From positions 40,666,770 through 40,730,769 of the forward strand of contig OZ024856.1 in the NCBI GenBank assembly GCA_964017155.1: a DNA stretch of 64,000 nt, written 5' to 3'. A program made the position numbers and the translations under genes. Numbering within the stretch: the stretch's first letter is position 1; every line of letters starts with the position of its first letter. The DNA is from Oasisia sp. SBJ-2009 (Eukaryota > Annelida > Polychaeta > Sabellida > Siboglinidae). This document shows positions 1 to 11,000 of this stretch, piece after piece. The notes beneath the pieces are model-generated. The model worked only from the letters and a program-made list of their open reading frames with translations. It had not been told where the DNA came from and ran no database searches.

Positions 1-910
1 TTGAGCTGGAAAATCCATATTAATAATTTAGCCAAAAAAATTGCATGAAATGTAGGAATGCTAAATAAATTAAAATATTTTCTCCCATTGTACACCATGA
101 AGACTTTATACTATTCATTAATATTACCTCATCTGCAATATTGTGTCCTGTTGTGGTCAAATACATACACAATTCATTTAAATAAAATAAAGATATTACA
201 GAAGAGAGCAATAAGGATAATTACAAAATCACAATATACATCACATACAGACTCATTATTTTCAAAATTAAAACTGTTAAAGTTAAGTGATATATATAAA
301 CATCAATTAGGGATTTTTATGTATAAATCCGTTAATGATCAACTCCCAGACAACTTGACTTCTATGCTTAAACTAACAGAAAACGTTCATAACCATAATC
401 TTAGAAATTTTAATGGGTTTTACATTCAAAACATAAGAACAAACAACAGAAAGTTTACAATAAATTATTCAGGTCCAGTCTTCTGGAATACACTACCTCA
501 ACATGTAAGAAAGATTAGAACAGTAAAACAATTTAAAGGTAAGCTAAAGGAGTTATTACTGATGGGATATGTATCTTAGGCATTTATAGGGATTATGTAC
601 CGTAGTTATAGTATTCTTTTATTTATTTATCATTACTTGTATTTATTTTTTAGACTTATTTAAGTACTTAGTAATAGTAATATTAGTAGTTGTAGTATTC
701 TAATAGTATCATTCATGATAATAATATTTATTTATTTTTATATGTTTAGTTTACTTTTACAATAATGTCCATAAAGTTTTATGTTCTTGGTGGTCCTCGA
801 TATAAGCCCCTAGGGGTTTCTAGAGGATCTCCACGGTTACATTTTATAATCATGTTTATGCTTATGTTTGTATGTTGTTGTGACCGAAATAAAGTTCAAT
901 TCAATTCAAA
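1..910 (+). mobile_element. 5'-truncated LINE 3' fragment (reverse transcriptase C-terminus and 3' UTR)
   Basis: The segment encodes the C-terminal part of a non-LTR retrotransposon ORF2. Readable motifs are a LSWKIHINNLAKKI thumb-like block, YYSLILPHLQYCVLLW, KIKILQKRAIRII and the end block SGPVFWNTLP followed by FKGKLKELL. The frame has a TGA at 46-48 inside the first block, so the copy is dead; the remaining ORF runs 58-579. An AT-rich 3' UTR follows and ends in AATAAA and a short TTCAA-type tail near 890-910. It is truncated by the window edge. It is related to, but a different subfamily from, the element at 60.7-63.9 kb, because its C-terminal end differs. Jockey/CR1-like placement is an inference. 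Confidence 0.8.
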
Positions 911-923
911 AGTGGGAGTATTG

Positions 924-972
924 CCATAGCATAGGCATGTGGGGGGGGGGGGGCCACATGCCTATGCTATGG
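924..972. repeat. Perfect 19-bp palindrome with G11 loop
   Basis: The left arm ccatagcataggcatgtgg (924-942) and its exact reverse complement (954-972) flank eleven G residues (943-953). It could form a hairpin or cruciform, and the G-run is unusual in AT-rich surroundings. It begins a field of related palindromic motifs that continues to 3.8 kb. Confidence 0.9.
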
Positions 973-1040
973 AAAATTACCCACCTCTTGTTTCTTCATG
1001 GATTTTTTGTTATTTGAGTAATGATTATTAATCACATTGA

Positions 1041-1320
1041 AGCCCTTGGCAAAAAAAACTTTTAATTTTCTATAGAATATTCTATAGGATTTTTGCTTAT
1101 AGTTTTCTATAGGATTTTCGCCAATAGTTTTCTATAGAAAAATCTATAGAATTCTTTAGAAAACTATAGAAAAATCTATAGAATTCTTTAGAAAACTTTA
1201 AGCCACACAAAATCTATAGAAAATTCTGTAGAATTCTATAGAAAACTGCAAAATTCTATAGAATTCTATAGAAATCTATAGAAATCTAGAGAAAATCTAT
1301 AGTTTTCTATAGAATTGTTT
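1041..1320. repeat. Dense field of self-complementary TCTATAGAA-type repeats
   Basis: About 260 bp consist of variants of ttctatagaa and gaaaactatag in both orientations. The motif is itself palindromic, so many alternative hairpins are possible. No coding potential and no known family was recognised. It follows directly on the palindrome at 924-972 and precedes the inverted repeats at 1571-3470, which also use ctatgg/ctatag boundaries. Confidence 0.75.
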
Positions 1321-1570
1321 GCCAAGGGAGGTAATGTTTCGTTTATATTTATTCAACATTCGTGTCATTGCACTTTGTCATACATTAAATATTATTGTTA
1401 TTATTGTTTCCTGTAAAATATCTCCATTTCAAACTGACACTGGGGACAGTGGGCATATTTTGTTGACACTTGCACCAACACCAGTATTTTATTTCGTGTC
1501 CAATTTCATGGGAAACGTTCTGCTTGGTCCACGTTCTGCTTAAGCAAATGAAACAAGGTGGCGGGGGGGG

Positions 1571-3470
1571 GGGGTAATATATTTCTTTGGTATAGTATGG
1601 CTCATAATAGTAAATGTTTTCCAATTTATATGGTTATGTGATGGTGTATGATTCATATAAGCATCATAGTAAATATCCATTTGATAATTACCGAATAAAT
1701 GTTTTACAGGGGGGCCAGAGGTCATAATATGGGTTTAATCCAGCAGGGATTAAATACATTTTGCTCACAGCACCAACTAACTCGTAAACATTGTCCAGTC
1801 ACATCTGGACAATGTCACCATAGATGAGGCCACGATGAAGCTGGGGCGGGGCTGGACACAGTCACCACCCGGCATCGCATATCATGAGACTTCAGTTTTA
1901 ATTCCTCTGTCAGCAGAGGAAGTGCGTTTCACGGAGCAGCCCGTTTTTAAACACAATTTTCCCTCCCACCTACCCCATCTGCCCCAGCTTGGTTTGGCCT
2001 CTTTCCTTCACGGCTTCCTATGTTTGCTGTGTCGTTTTATTTTGTAATGTTTTGCTCTGTCGGGTGGTTACGTCATCCAAGGGGTTTTAGGGCGAGGACA
2101 TGTGCGAATGTACCTACCGCTTTCCCCTTGTCTTTCTTTATATGGACGTGTACATGATCTACTGTTTGCATTAGGTGGTGCACTGCGGGTAGCAAGAGGT
2201 TGCGCCCCTACGTCAGTTGGGGTTAGAGGCGCCTTGAGCTACCTTGCGGTGCTCCCGCTGTATTTCATGTTGCATGTTTACCTTTGATGTTTCCGTTGTA
2301 CTATATTGTGTGGGTGGTTTCTGGCCCCCACATTTATTTTGCTTAGATAGCTAGTTGCTTAGATAATTTCTCGTGCAATCCCCATTGACAAACATGACAT
2401 CTATATGATTTTAAGGGGATTTGCTTTATTTATCTAGGCCAACGGCAATGCTCAATGCGTATACTATATGACTTATCTTTACTGGTGTAATTAAAGGGCA
2501 TTGCCATTTTCCAACCACATTTGTTTCTGTTTTTTCTTGCTATCTCTCGCTCCATAAACCTAGCAAAGCACAGCAGGCTCCCATTACCTTTACTTAGTAC
2601 AATACTGGTGAGGGGAGCAAAATATATGTTTTTATGGCACAGTATGTTGACCCATGGCTCATCTTAGTAAATGTTATAAAAAATATTTGCCATTTTATAT
2701 GGTTATGTGTCCTGTGTATGATTCATTCAAGCATCATAGTAAATATAATTTGATAAAACCCAAATAAATGTTATAGTGGGCGCTGGGGTGATATATCTAT
2801 GGTATAGTATATTGACCCGTGGCTCATAATAGTAAATGTTATAAAAATATTTGCCTATATATATGGTTATGTGACAGTATATGATTCATATAAGCATCAC
2901 AGTAAATATCCATTTGATAATTACCGAATAAATGTTCTACAGCGGGGGGTCACATTTCTATGGTATTATATATGCACCTGTGGCTTGTTATACATAGAAA
3001 ACTGTAATGCTTTTTCAATCTGGATGGTTATGGGCTTGTAGTTTTTTCATAATTTATATATTATCCTATAGAAATGTGGCCCCACCCCTACAGCCATCAA
3101 AAACAAACTTTTTGCTATTACCATGAAGACTTTTCTCTGTGGTGTTTGTATAATAAATCTACAAGCCCATAACTATCCAAATTGGTAAAGTCTTACAGTT
3201 TTCTATGTATATCAAGTTACTGGTCAGTATACTATACCATAGAAATGTGACCCCCCCACCCCTACAGCCACCCAAAATAAACTTTTTGCTATTATCAAAT
3301 AAACATTTCTCTGTGATGTTTGTATGATAAAACTACAAGCCCATAACCACCCAAATTGGCAAAGTTTTACAGTTTTCTATGTATAACATGCCACGGGTCA
3401 ATATACTATACCATAGAAATACGACCTCCCACCCCTAGAGCCACTCAAAACAAACTTTTTGTTAGTATAA
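1571..3470. repeat. Cluster of ~170-bp dispersed repeat units in both orientations
   Basis: Forward copies at about 1571-1712, 2617-2790 and 2791-2950 share ggtatagtat, ggctcat, agtaaatgtt, gcatca(t/c)agtaaat and aataaatgtt. A forward copy of a related unit (about 2951-3060) is answered by reverse copies at about 3065-3235 and 3236-3425, which share ctacaagcccataac and ttacagttttctatgtat. Copies join at G- or C-rich runs next to a tttctatgg/ccatagaaa motif. The arrangement resembles nested or fold-back non-autonomous elements. The stretch between units (about 1735-2600) is non-repetitive, with a GC-box-like ggggcggggc at 1843-1852 and nothing else recognised. Confidence 0.65.
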
Positions 3471-3895
3471 AAGGCTTTGAAATCCTTGAATTTTATAAGT
3501 ATGAAAGAATTGGATATTAAAAAAAATCAATGACATTTGCTGCTAACAGGTTTAACAAAGAAAACAAATTCATTTTTATTTGGTAACCTAAATTGAAGAT
3601 TATATGTTATCTTCTGAAGTTAAATAGTTGGTTATATGCTGTAATTTAACATTATAATCAAAACCATTATTTTAAATATACATCCATAAAATATGGGGAT
3701 GGGTAATTTTTCTATAGGGCGGGTCATTTTTCTATAACTGAAAATCTATGGAAAAGTGACCTTGGGGTCATTATTCTATATAGAATAGTGACCCCCGTTC
3801 ACTATAAAACTAAAGTTAAATTCACAAGAATAAATAAGATATTTAATTATAACTTAATTTGCACAGGTGCCAGGTGACACAGATATCCTGCTGCA
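3471..3895. other. APMAP 5' flank with palindrome
   Basis: No gene was seen. A nearly perfect palindrome (3764-3795) has the form ggggtca...tattcta / tagaata...tgacccc with one mismatch per arm, and a second ctatagg/tcattttt pair lies at 3697-3740. A possible 3' splice site (tgcacag at about 3866) lies just upstream of the APMAP start, so a non-coding 5' exon may sit further upstream. This is inference. Confidence 0.4.
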
Positions 3896-6800
3896 ATGGA
3901 CACAGACACAGTTCGCCATCGGTCCACTGGGCAGACTCAGAGCGCCTCTGGTGGTGGTGATGAGAAACAAACCAAGAACATCATGGATGAACCCGAGGAA
4001 GAAACTGGAGATGCCGGGTACAGAGACTAGCATGGATACGTGTTAATTGGCGTTGTCAGATTACTGTCTAATACTAGGGTTGTGTGACTTTTATCTAATT
4101 AATATTCCTTATCAAATCTATAAGGCTTAATCCAATAGGGATGTAATAAATTAATACATTGAACTTTCGATGCAATACTATCACTGAAATTTAATGTGTA
4201 ATGTTGAATGAAGTCAACCTACCCCAATGTCATGAACTGTAGCACATATGGATCGGCATTCAGAAGTGACTGACTTAATATTTGCAGGTTCCAGGTAATA
4301 TATAGCTTAATTAATTCACATCTAGTAAAAGTGGACACATCAATGGGTTTACAACAACACGTGTACCCACTGACCATCAACTTGATTTTTAAAGTTTTAT
4401 TATATGATGTTAACTTGTCTTAAATCCACAACCCCAACATCAATGGCTGCAGTGATACTGTCACGATAGTAAAACTAATACCCGTACAGTATCTCAGATT
4501 GGGTGATATATTGCTGCAATAATCTACCATATAATATCTAATATGTACACATGGTGTAGAGTGTAGAACTAATTATAATATTTAATAGACATCTGACAGA
4601 ACAAATGTACCCTAAAATAACTCATTTCAGGCTTTCAGTAGATAGCCTGAAATACATCATTTGCATTGTTATTCTTAATGTAATATAATTGTAATTTATT
4701 ATACTAGGTAACTGCCACCTGACATGTAAGGATTATCAATACATTGGGGTAGTACGAGAATTTTTACATCACTATTAAATCATTGTTGAAACCGCAAATA
4801 CAACTGTATTATTTTTGTAGGAATTAATCAACTGTTCTATTATTTATCAATGCAGTTTTATTAAGTGCTATACGGAAACGTACATATCTGTTTCAGATGG
4901 ACAACTCTGATTAGAGTTCTGGCTGGGATCATTGTCATCTTTGTATTTATACCTGCACTTTCACTTTTTCTGGTCAGTTTGACTGTTCAAGCCCCTATCA
5001 ATCCTGTCCTAATAAGGTAAGGAAAATAAATTTAACTACACTTCATTATTGCAATAATACAAATGCATAATTTTTCAAATCACCATCAACAATATGATAT
5101 CCTGAATTAAAAATAACATAGACCTATTAAAATACATACAGTCTATGTATTTATGTGAACATGATTACTGTGGTAGTAGTTGAAATTGTAGTGATTACGT
5201 TCCATGCATGTTTATGTTCTGTATATTTCCTTGATAATTGACATATGTAATAATGTATGCACTACAAACTTGCAACTCTGGACAAAAACTAGATATCGAT
5301 TATAAATATAAGTAATTACAGTGACATAGGTAGCCGGTAATTGTGTTTCTCTCTTTGAGTTAGTACAATCGTTCACAAACCATGAAACTAGGAAGATCTG
5401 GTAATAATAATGATGTTAAAATTATTCCAAAGATGAAATTGTTCTTGAGCTCTGCTTAGATGAGAAATGAAGACATACGATTGAATTTGTAATTGACAGC
5501 GTTCCTGAACCACCGAAATTGGAGGGCGCACTAGAGGTCAATGACCTTCTGACCAGAGGTGAACGACTCTTTGAGAATGAGATTTGGGGACCTGAATCAA
5601 TTGTGTTTCACAAAGGTACAAAATATCTAGGTATTTGCCAACATAGTTAGGTGACTTTCTCTGGAACTCTGGTGCGATCTCTTTCAATAACACATTATGT
5701 TATCATCATCATACAATAATTTAATAATAATAATTAAGATAATAATTTACACATCACTCCACATCTAGTATTCCTGCTGTTGTAGTCACTGCAAGTCATG
5801 TGCACATGATTAACCAAAGTTGTGGTTGAACATTTGTGTTTACTCACTTATTTAGTCAGATCTTTTTTTAAGACAAACAGTTACTGTTTCTGGGTTTGTG
5901 TCTCCACAATGTTTAAATCCAGAATAACCCAGCACTTGTGTCTACACTGCCATACAAAATGTTCCAGAAGTAAATTAGTTGTTTTCAGCAATTTCACTTG
6001 CATACTTTTGTGAAAGCCATGTGTTTGTAGCCACTATTTTGATTCGTCAGCCCAGATCACATGTATACTGGCACTAGCGATGGGAAAATTCTGGACATCA
6101 AAGATCGGAAAATTAGTGTCTTGGCAACCTTAGGAAGGCCTCCGTGTGGTATGTCTGGTATATTTGTTGTTATAATATATATATATGTACTTGTTATGAG
6201 CTAACACGCCCAGACAGCATTTAATTCACTGATATTGTTAAATATTGGTTGGTTTATTTGATTGTGTTAAATTTTATGCCAGTCTTACAGATAGCATTAG
6301 GTAAATGTGTGCATTTAGTAGACATGTTTTGTATTTACCATTTTAAAACAGCATACAGTAAGCTATGATTAAAAAAAATAATTAAGACATCATTTGTTAG
6401 CAAATAATGGTTGATGACAAGTGAGATGATTTGTTACAATCAACTTATGCGACAACATAAACATCTTGTAGTTGAACGGAGTTGCCACTTGCAAAAATGA
6501 AAGCCAAAGCCTGTTGCACAAATATGGTTAGGGGCAATGAGAAATACATTCTACTCTGTAATAATGTAAAGCGCAGTGGCTCAGAGGTGGAGCTTCGGAC
6601 TCTGGACTAAGAGAACCCGGGTTTGAATCCTGTCTGTGATGTTAAAACTGTCGGCAAGTTTCCCCCCCCCCCATTGCTCTAGTTCACGTAGCTGTATAAA
6701 TGAGTACAGGTGGAAGGTGGGTATGTGTACGAGCAGCCTATACACATTAATTGTACCATATGGCTGGATGCTTCCCTGAGAAGTTGATTGATTGAACAGG

Positions 6801-9800
6801 CCTGCCAGGGAAGTAAAGTGTAAAAGCACTTTGAGCAGTCCCGAGGACCAGATACTGGGCTATATAAGAACTTACCTTTTTATATAACTGGAAGAGGATA
6901 AATGGTGACTAGATGTAGCATGTCTGAGCTGTGGTATGTTACACGTAGGCTCAACCAAAGATGAACTTAACTGTGGCCGACCACTCGGCCTACGGATGCA
7001 TGAAGGAAGTTTGTATGTTGTCGATTCATACCTGGGACTCTTCAAGATTTCTGTTGAAACAGGTAACAGAAACTTCTCTCATGATTGAGTCGTGAATGGT
7101 GCAAAGAGTTGATCAAATATAACATTTTGTATTGATACAAATGTATTGTCGGGTCCCAGTGACCTAGGCTACGACGTTATAGAAAAATGTGAATTAATGT
7201 GTACCCCGCTGGTATGTGGTGTGATGAAAGGCTAAAAAGACAGTTTGTTTGAGTAAACATGTGATAGTTATATATAATTGCTGTCTCATTTCAACAAGAA
7301 CACCAGTACAATGAATACGTAGGCGTTCATTAGCTTCAATGTTTAGAACTTTTGGGCAGTTTCTAAGCTTCAGACAGTGTAAGATGTGTACGTTATATTT
7401 CTACCAAATTGACCGATGCATTTATTACCCCTCCCTTTGTCCCCTGTGGGGTTGAACCCCATCCCTCAGTCTGTTCCTCCCAGGGTGGTTTCTCTAGCTA
7501 TTCCAGTATTTTCAATGTTCATCTATTCTATGGTCTATCCATCATGTGAATAATTTATGTAAGTTGTAAATTGTTATGTACAATAAATGCCTTTTTATTT
7601 TTAGGATATTATTTTAAACGTATTCTCTAGATATCCCTGTAAAGCAAAGGAAACTACAATGATGTTATATATTTTCAGGCAAGGCACAGCTGCTTCTGTC
7701 AGAAATTGCTGGTGTGAAGCCTATGTTTCTGAATGACCTTGACATTGACAGAAATGGTGTCATTTACATATCGGACTCATGTAGGAAGTGGCAGAGGAGA
7801 GAGTACATGTACCCTTGCTTGGAAGGAACTGGTAGTGGAAGGTGTGATTGACTTTCTACCTGCAGAGGTTCTCTGTCTGTGACAGGAAATATAGGTTTAT
7901 AACATTTAAAATTCCACAAACTGCAGGCAGTATTTAATGATGTCAACACCATAATAAGTACATTTACAGTGTTGACAGTGTTGTTTCATGTTTACATGCA
8001 TTTGTTTGTTTTTATTCTAAAGACTAAGTGTAAAAAGTAATTCATTATACTTTTTTATTATTCTACTGAAAATGCCCCACCTACAAATGGAAGTACAAAA
8101 TATACAAAGATGCAGACTATGGCTTTTTTATGTGAATGACATGTTATATGTAAGCAGTTTAAAAAAGTGTATATGTAAAATGTTCACAACTGGTTGATGA
8201 ACCAACTGCGAAACATCTATAGGGTATGTTGAAAAAAGTAAAGCCATTACACATCTTCCAGGGTTGTAGAAATTCTATCTATTCATTTAGATAGCCTCAT
8301 GCAAATGTACACGCACACAAACATAATTACTTAATTCACAGACACAAGCACTCATGAATTTACACGTACCCCACTCACACACACTCGCTAACTCAGTGTA
8401 GTTATTACTTGGAAGTTTAGTGACAACTTGATGACAACTGTTGTGTCAGATTGATCTGCTTCGATCCACACAAGAACACTACAGAAGTGCTGATTGACAG
8501 ACTGGCCTTTGCTAATGGCGTCCAACTCTCACTAGACGAAGATTTCGTGCTGGTGGTCGAGGGGATTTTTGCTCGCATCCTCAGGTAGTGTGGCTGTGGT
8601 GTCGTTACAACAGTAACAACTTACCATGTTCGATATATTATGTGTACAATACGTCTATATCTAAACATGCTTTAGCCATATCACTTTGGGAAAAATCAAG
8701 TAATAATTTATTATTTGCTCTGCGTCTATTGTATGATCTCTTTCACCAGCCTTATATGTAACGCAATTATGTAAGGAGCATTCTGTTTTTCTTACAGGTA
8801 CTACTTGAAGGGTCCTAAGAAGGGACAAATGGACACCTTTGTTGAGAATCTACCTGGTGTACCTGACAACATCCGTCCAAGCAGTGGTGGGGGTTACTGG
8901 CTGTGTGACGCCCTGCCCCGTGGGCCAGGGTTCTCCCTCTTTGACTTCCTTGCCTCCAGACCTTTGGTGCGTCGACTGCTCACTCAGGTACACAGGATGA
9001 GCTAATGCTGGCTTCATAACAGTTCCAGCCACACAGCCCTGTCTCAGGTTAATGTAGGATGTTTTCAGTTTTCTTTCTCTAGACATAGTGAGCTCACAAG
9101 AACCTTTGTCTGCTTCTCTGCATGAGATGTTCTACTTTCCCAGCGAAAGCTGCTGTGGATAACAGACACAAGAGGAAAATGGCTTTTAGTGATGGTGTCT
9201 CTTCCACTAGACATTTTGCAAACTGGAATGTACAGCTTCAACACCTAGAATTGGACCTTGGTCCTCTCGATTAGTGTATAAACTTCTTTTACTAGGGATG
9301 TAATTTATATTTCATGTACGTTTTTTGTCTGGAACAAAGACCGACCGACCGACCGACCGACCGACCGACCGACCGACCGACCGACCGACCGACCGACCGA
9401 CCGACCGACCGACCGACCGACCGACCGACCGACCGACCGACCGACCGACCGACCGACCGACCGACCGACCGAACGACCGACCGACCGACCGACCGACCGA
9501 CCGACCGACCGACCGACCGACCGACCGACCTGTAATCTATCAATCCCTATCTGCAGACATTCAAATTATGACATGGGACATAGACCCTTTCAGAGGTTTT
9601 GGTACAAATATTTTTGTCTGAATGTGCTACTCAGAACAGGTCAAGTTGGCATGCTTTTTATAGCTTATTGTAGCATACTTACTGGCATACACAGGACAAA
9701 ATACTATATAGGGAGGTGTCTAAATGGATATGACTAGATGTTGCATGCCATCAACCACTGTACACTACCATATAGTGCTGGATCTTTTGGGGTGTTTCGT

Positions 9801-10145
9801 GGCCATGAAACCCCCCTGCCCTGTATACATCGCTGGGTCCAAATTCACCTAAGATTAACTGAGGGAGTTTGTGAATGATATCAGTAGTTATTATCAACTG
9901 ATTACGTTGTTGTTTGTACCTTACAGCTGTTCTCGCTGGACCTGCTGGTCAAGTTCCCAGCCCCGTCCATCATGGTGTATGAGCTGAGTGCCCAGGGCGA
10001 GATCGTCCGCTCGTTCTGGGACCTTCATCAAGGTCATCTGGGCATATGCAGCGAAGTCAACGAACACGACGGCGTTCTCTACACTGGATCAATTCGCTCG
10101 CCATTCATTGGCAGATTTGATTTGACGAAAATGAAGAAAACCTAA
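3896..10145 (+). CDS. APMAP: Adipocyte plasma membrane-associated protein (APMAP) homologue, 9 coding exons
   Basis: Exons: 3896-4017, 4897-5016, 5500-5615, 6056-6148, 6949-7062, 7679-7841, 8450-8584, 8798-8987, 9927-10145. All introns are GT-AG, phases agree throughout, and the product is 423 aa (human about 416). A short acidic N-terminus (1-40) precedes one hydrophobic helix (about 45-69, with LAGIIVIFVFIPALSLFLV), typical of a type II signal anchor. The rest is the strictosidine-synthase-like six-bladed propeller, with GPESIVF, MYTGTSDGKI, CGRPLGLR, LNDLDID, ISDSCRKWQRREY, FANGVQLS, DNIRPSSGGGYW and a C-terminal EHDGVLYTGSIRSPF. Vertebrate APMAP is a membrane protein with reported arylesterase activity; the activity here is inferred. 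The start is the first ATG of exon 1 and yields the expected length. It is tail to tail with RTF1. A SINE lies in intron 4. Confidence 0.95.
6565..6895 (+). mobile_element. tRNA-derived SINE (copy A) in APMAP intron 4
   Basis: The head carries a pol III A box (tggctcagagg, about 6578) and a B box (gggtttgaatcc, about 6619). The body contains attgctctagttca, agctgtataaatgagtac, catatggctggatgcttccc and gccagggaagtaaagtgtaa, and it ends near ctatataagaacttacc. A second copy at 47212-47540 matches nearly throughout, which fixes the approximate ends. The body motif ctccagttcactcagctg recalls widespread animal SINE cores. Confidence 0.85.
9339..9530. repeat. (GACC)n tetranucleotide microsatellite
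   Basis: About 48 copies of GACC are interrupted once by an A at about 9473. It lies in the last APMAP intron (8988-9926). All frames are open, so long PTDR- and RSVG-type ORFs appear here, but they are composition artefacts. Confidence 0.97.
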
Positions 10146-10354
10146 TTTTATTCTGGGGTCCAACTTCATGTCATTGTTTGATGGGAACTGGTACTGGAGT
10201 GTCAGGGCCACAGGGCCACAGGGCCCAGGCAGCCTTCTGCTGTGGGTGGCAGGGCTGGTAGACTCAGGGAGAACCATTCTCAGGCATCCAGCAAATGTAT
10301 TTCCGGTTGTCTATAGTATAGCGTTGTCTAGGCGTCCTTGCAGCATGTAAAAAT

Positions 10355-11000
10355 TGAGTTGTGACGTTTTATGTTGCTATTATGAATCTGATTATAATAT
10401 TAATAATTATAATTTTATATTGCATAGTGTATCATTTTTTGTATTTTATACAATAAAAATATTATTAATATCTTTAAATAAAGGAAAAAATGTATTTATA
10501 TACATAACTAAAATTAATACGGTATTAAATAACGTAGCATTTCTAAAACTAAAAAAATCAATAAATTACCTATTTGTCATAAAAATACATGATAATCAAT
10601 CTGGCAAATCATTCCATAACAGTAATACTGATACATGATTATATACATGCGGTTAATAGTAATAAATGATTTAGTATATGTAAACAAATTTAATATTAAA
10701 CATGTTAAAATGGTCATTACACAAGCATGAAATACAAAATAAATGTGTCTTCAGTCGATCTTTGAAGCTGGTGAAATTGTCAAATGTCTTAATAGCAGTT
10801 GGTAAATTGTTTCATAGGGACACAGCAGCGACAGCGAATGAGCCGTCTCCGGCTTTGGTACGGGTACGCTTCATTCTAACTTGTTACTGCTCGCAGTGTG
10901 CAGTGTTCTTGTCGGTTGATACGGGTAGGCCTACACGAGTTCATGTTACGTTGAAGCAGAATTATCTTTTAATACATTCGTCATGTTTTGTTCAATGCGA
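10355..11000 (-). mobile_element. LINE 3' fragment, antisense, just downstream of APMAP
   Basis: Read on the minus strand, about 10860-10740 gives a typical LINE ORF2 end block: GDGSFAVAAVSLWNNLP, then a phenylalanine-rich link and FKDRLKTHLF. Flanking sequence on the coding side contains frameshifts, and the low-coordinate side is an AT-rich 3' UTR-like stretch, so this is a dead 5'-truncated copy. The family was not determined. The AATAAA at 10452-10457 on the plus strand lies inside it. Confidence 0.65.
10452..10457 (+). terminator. Candidate APMAP polyadenylation signal AATAAA
   Basis: This is the first AATAAA on the plus strand after the APMAP stop (10143-10145), 307 bp downstream. It lies within an antisense LINE relic, so use is plausible but unproven. 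Another AATAAA lies near 11417. Confidence 0.35.

Noticed and set aside
9292..9621. ORFs encoding RSVG and PTDR repeats
   Set aside because: Pure translation of the (GACC)n microsatellite.
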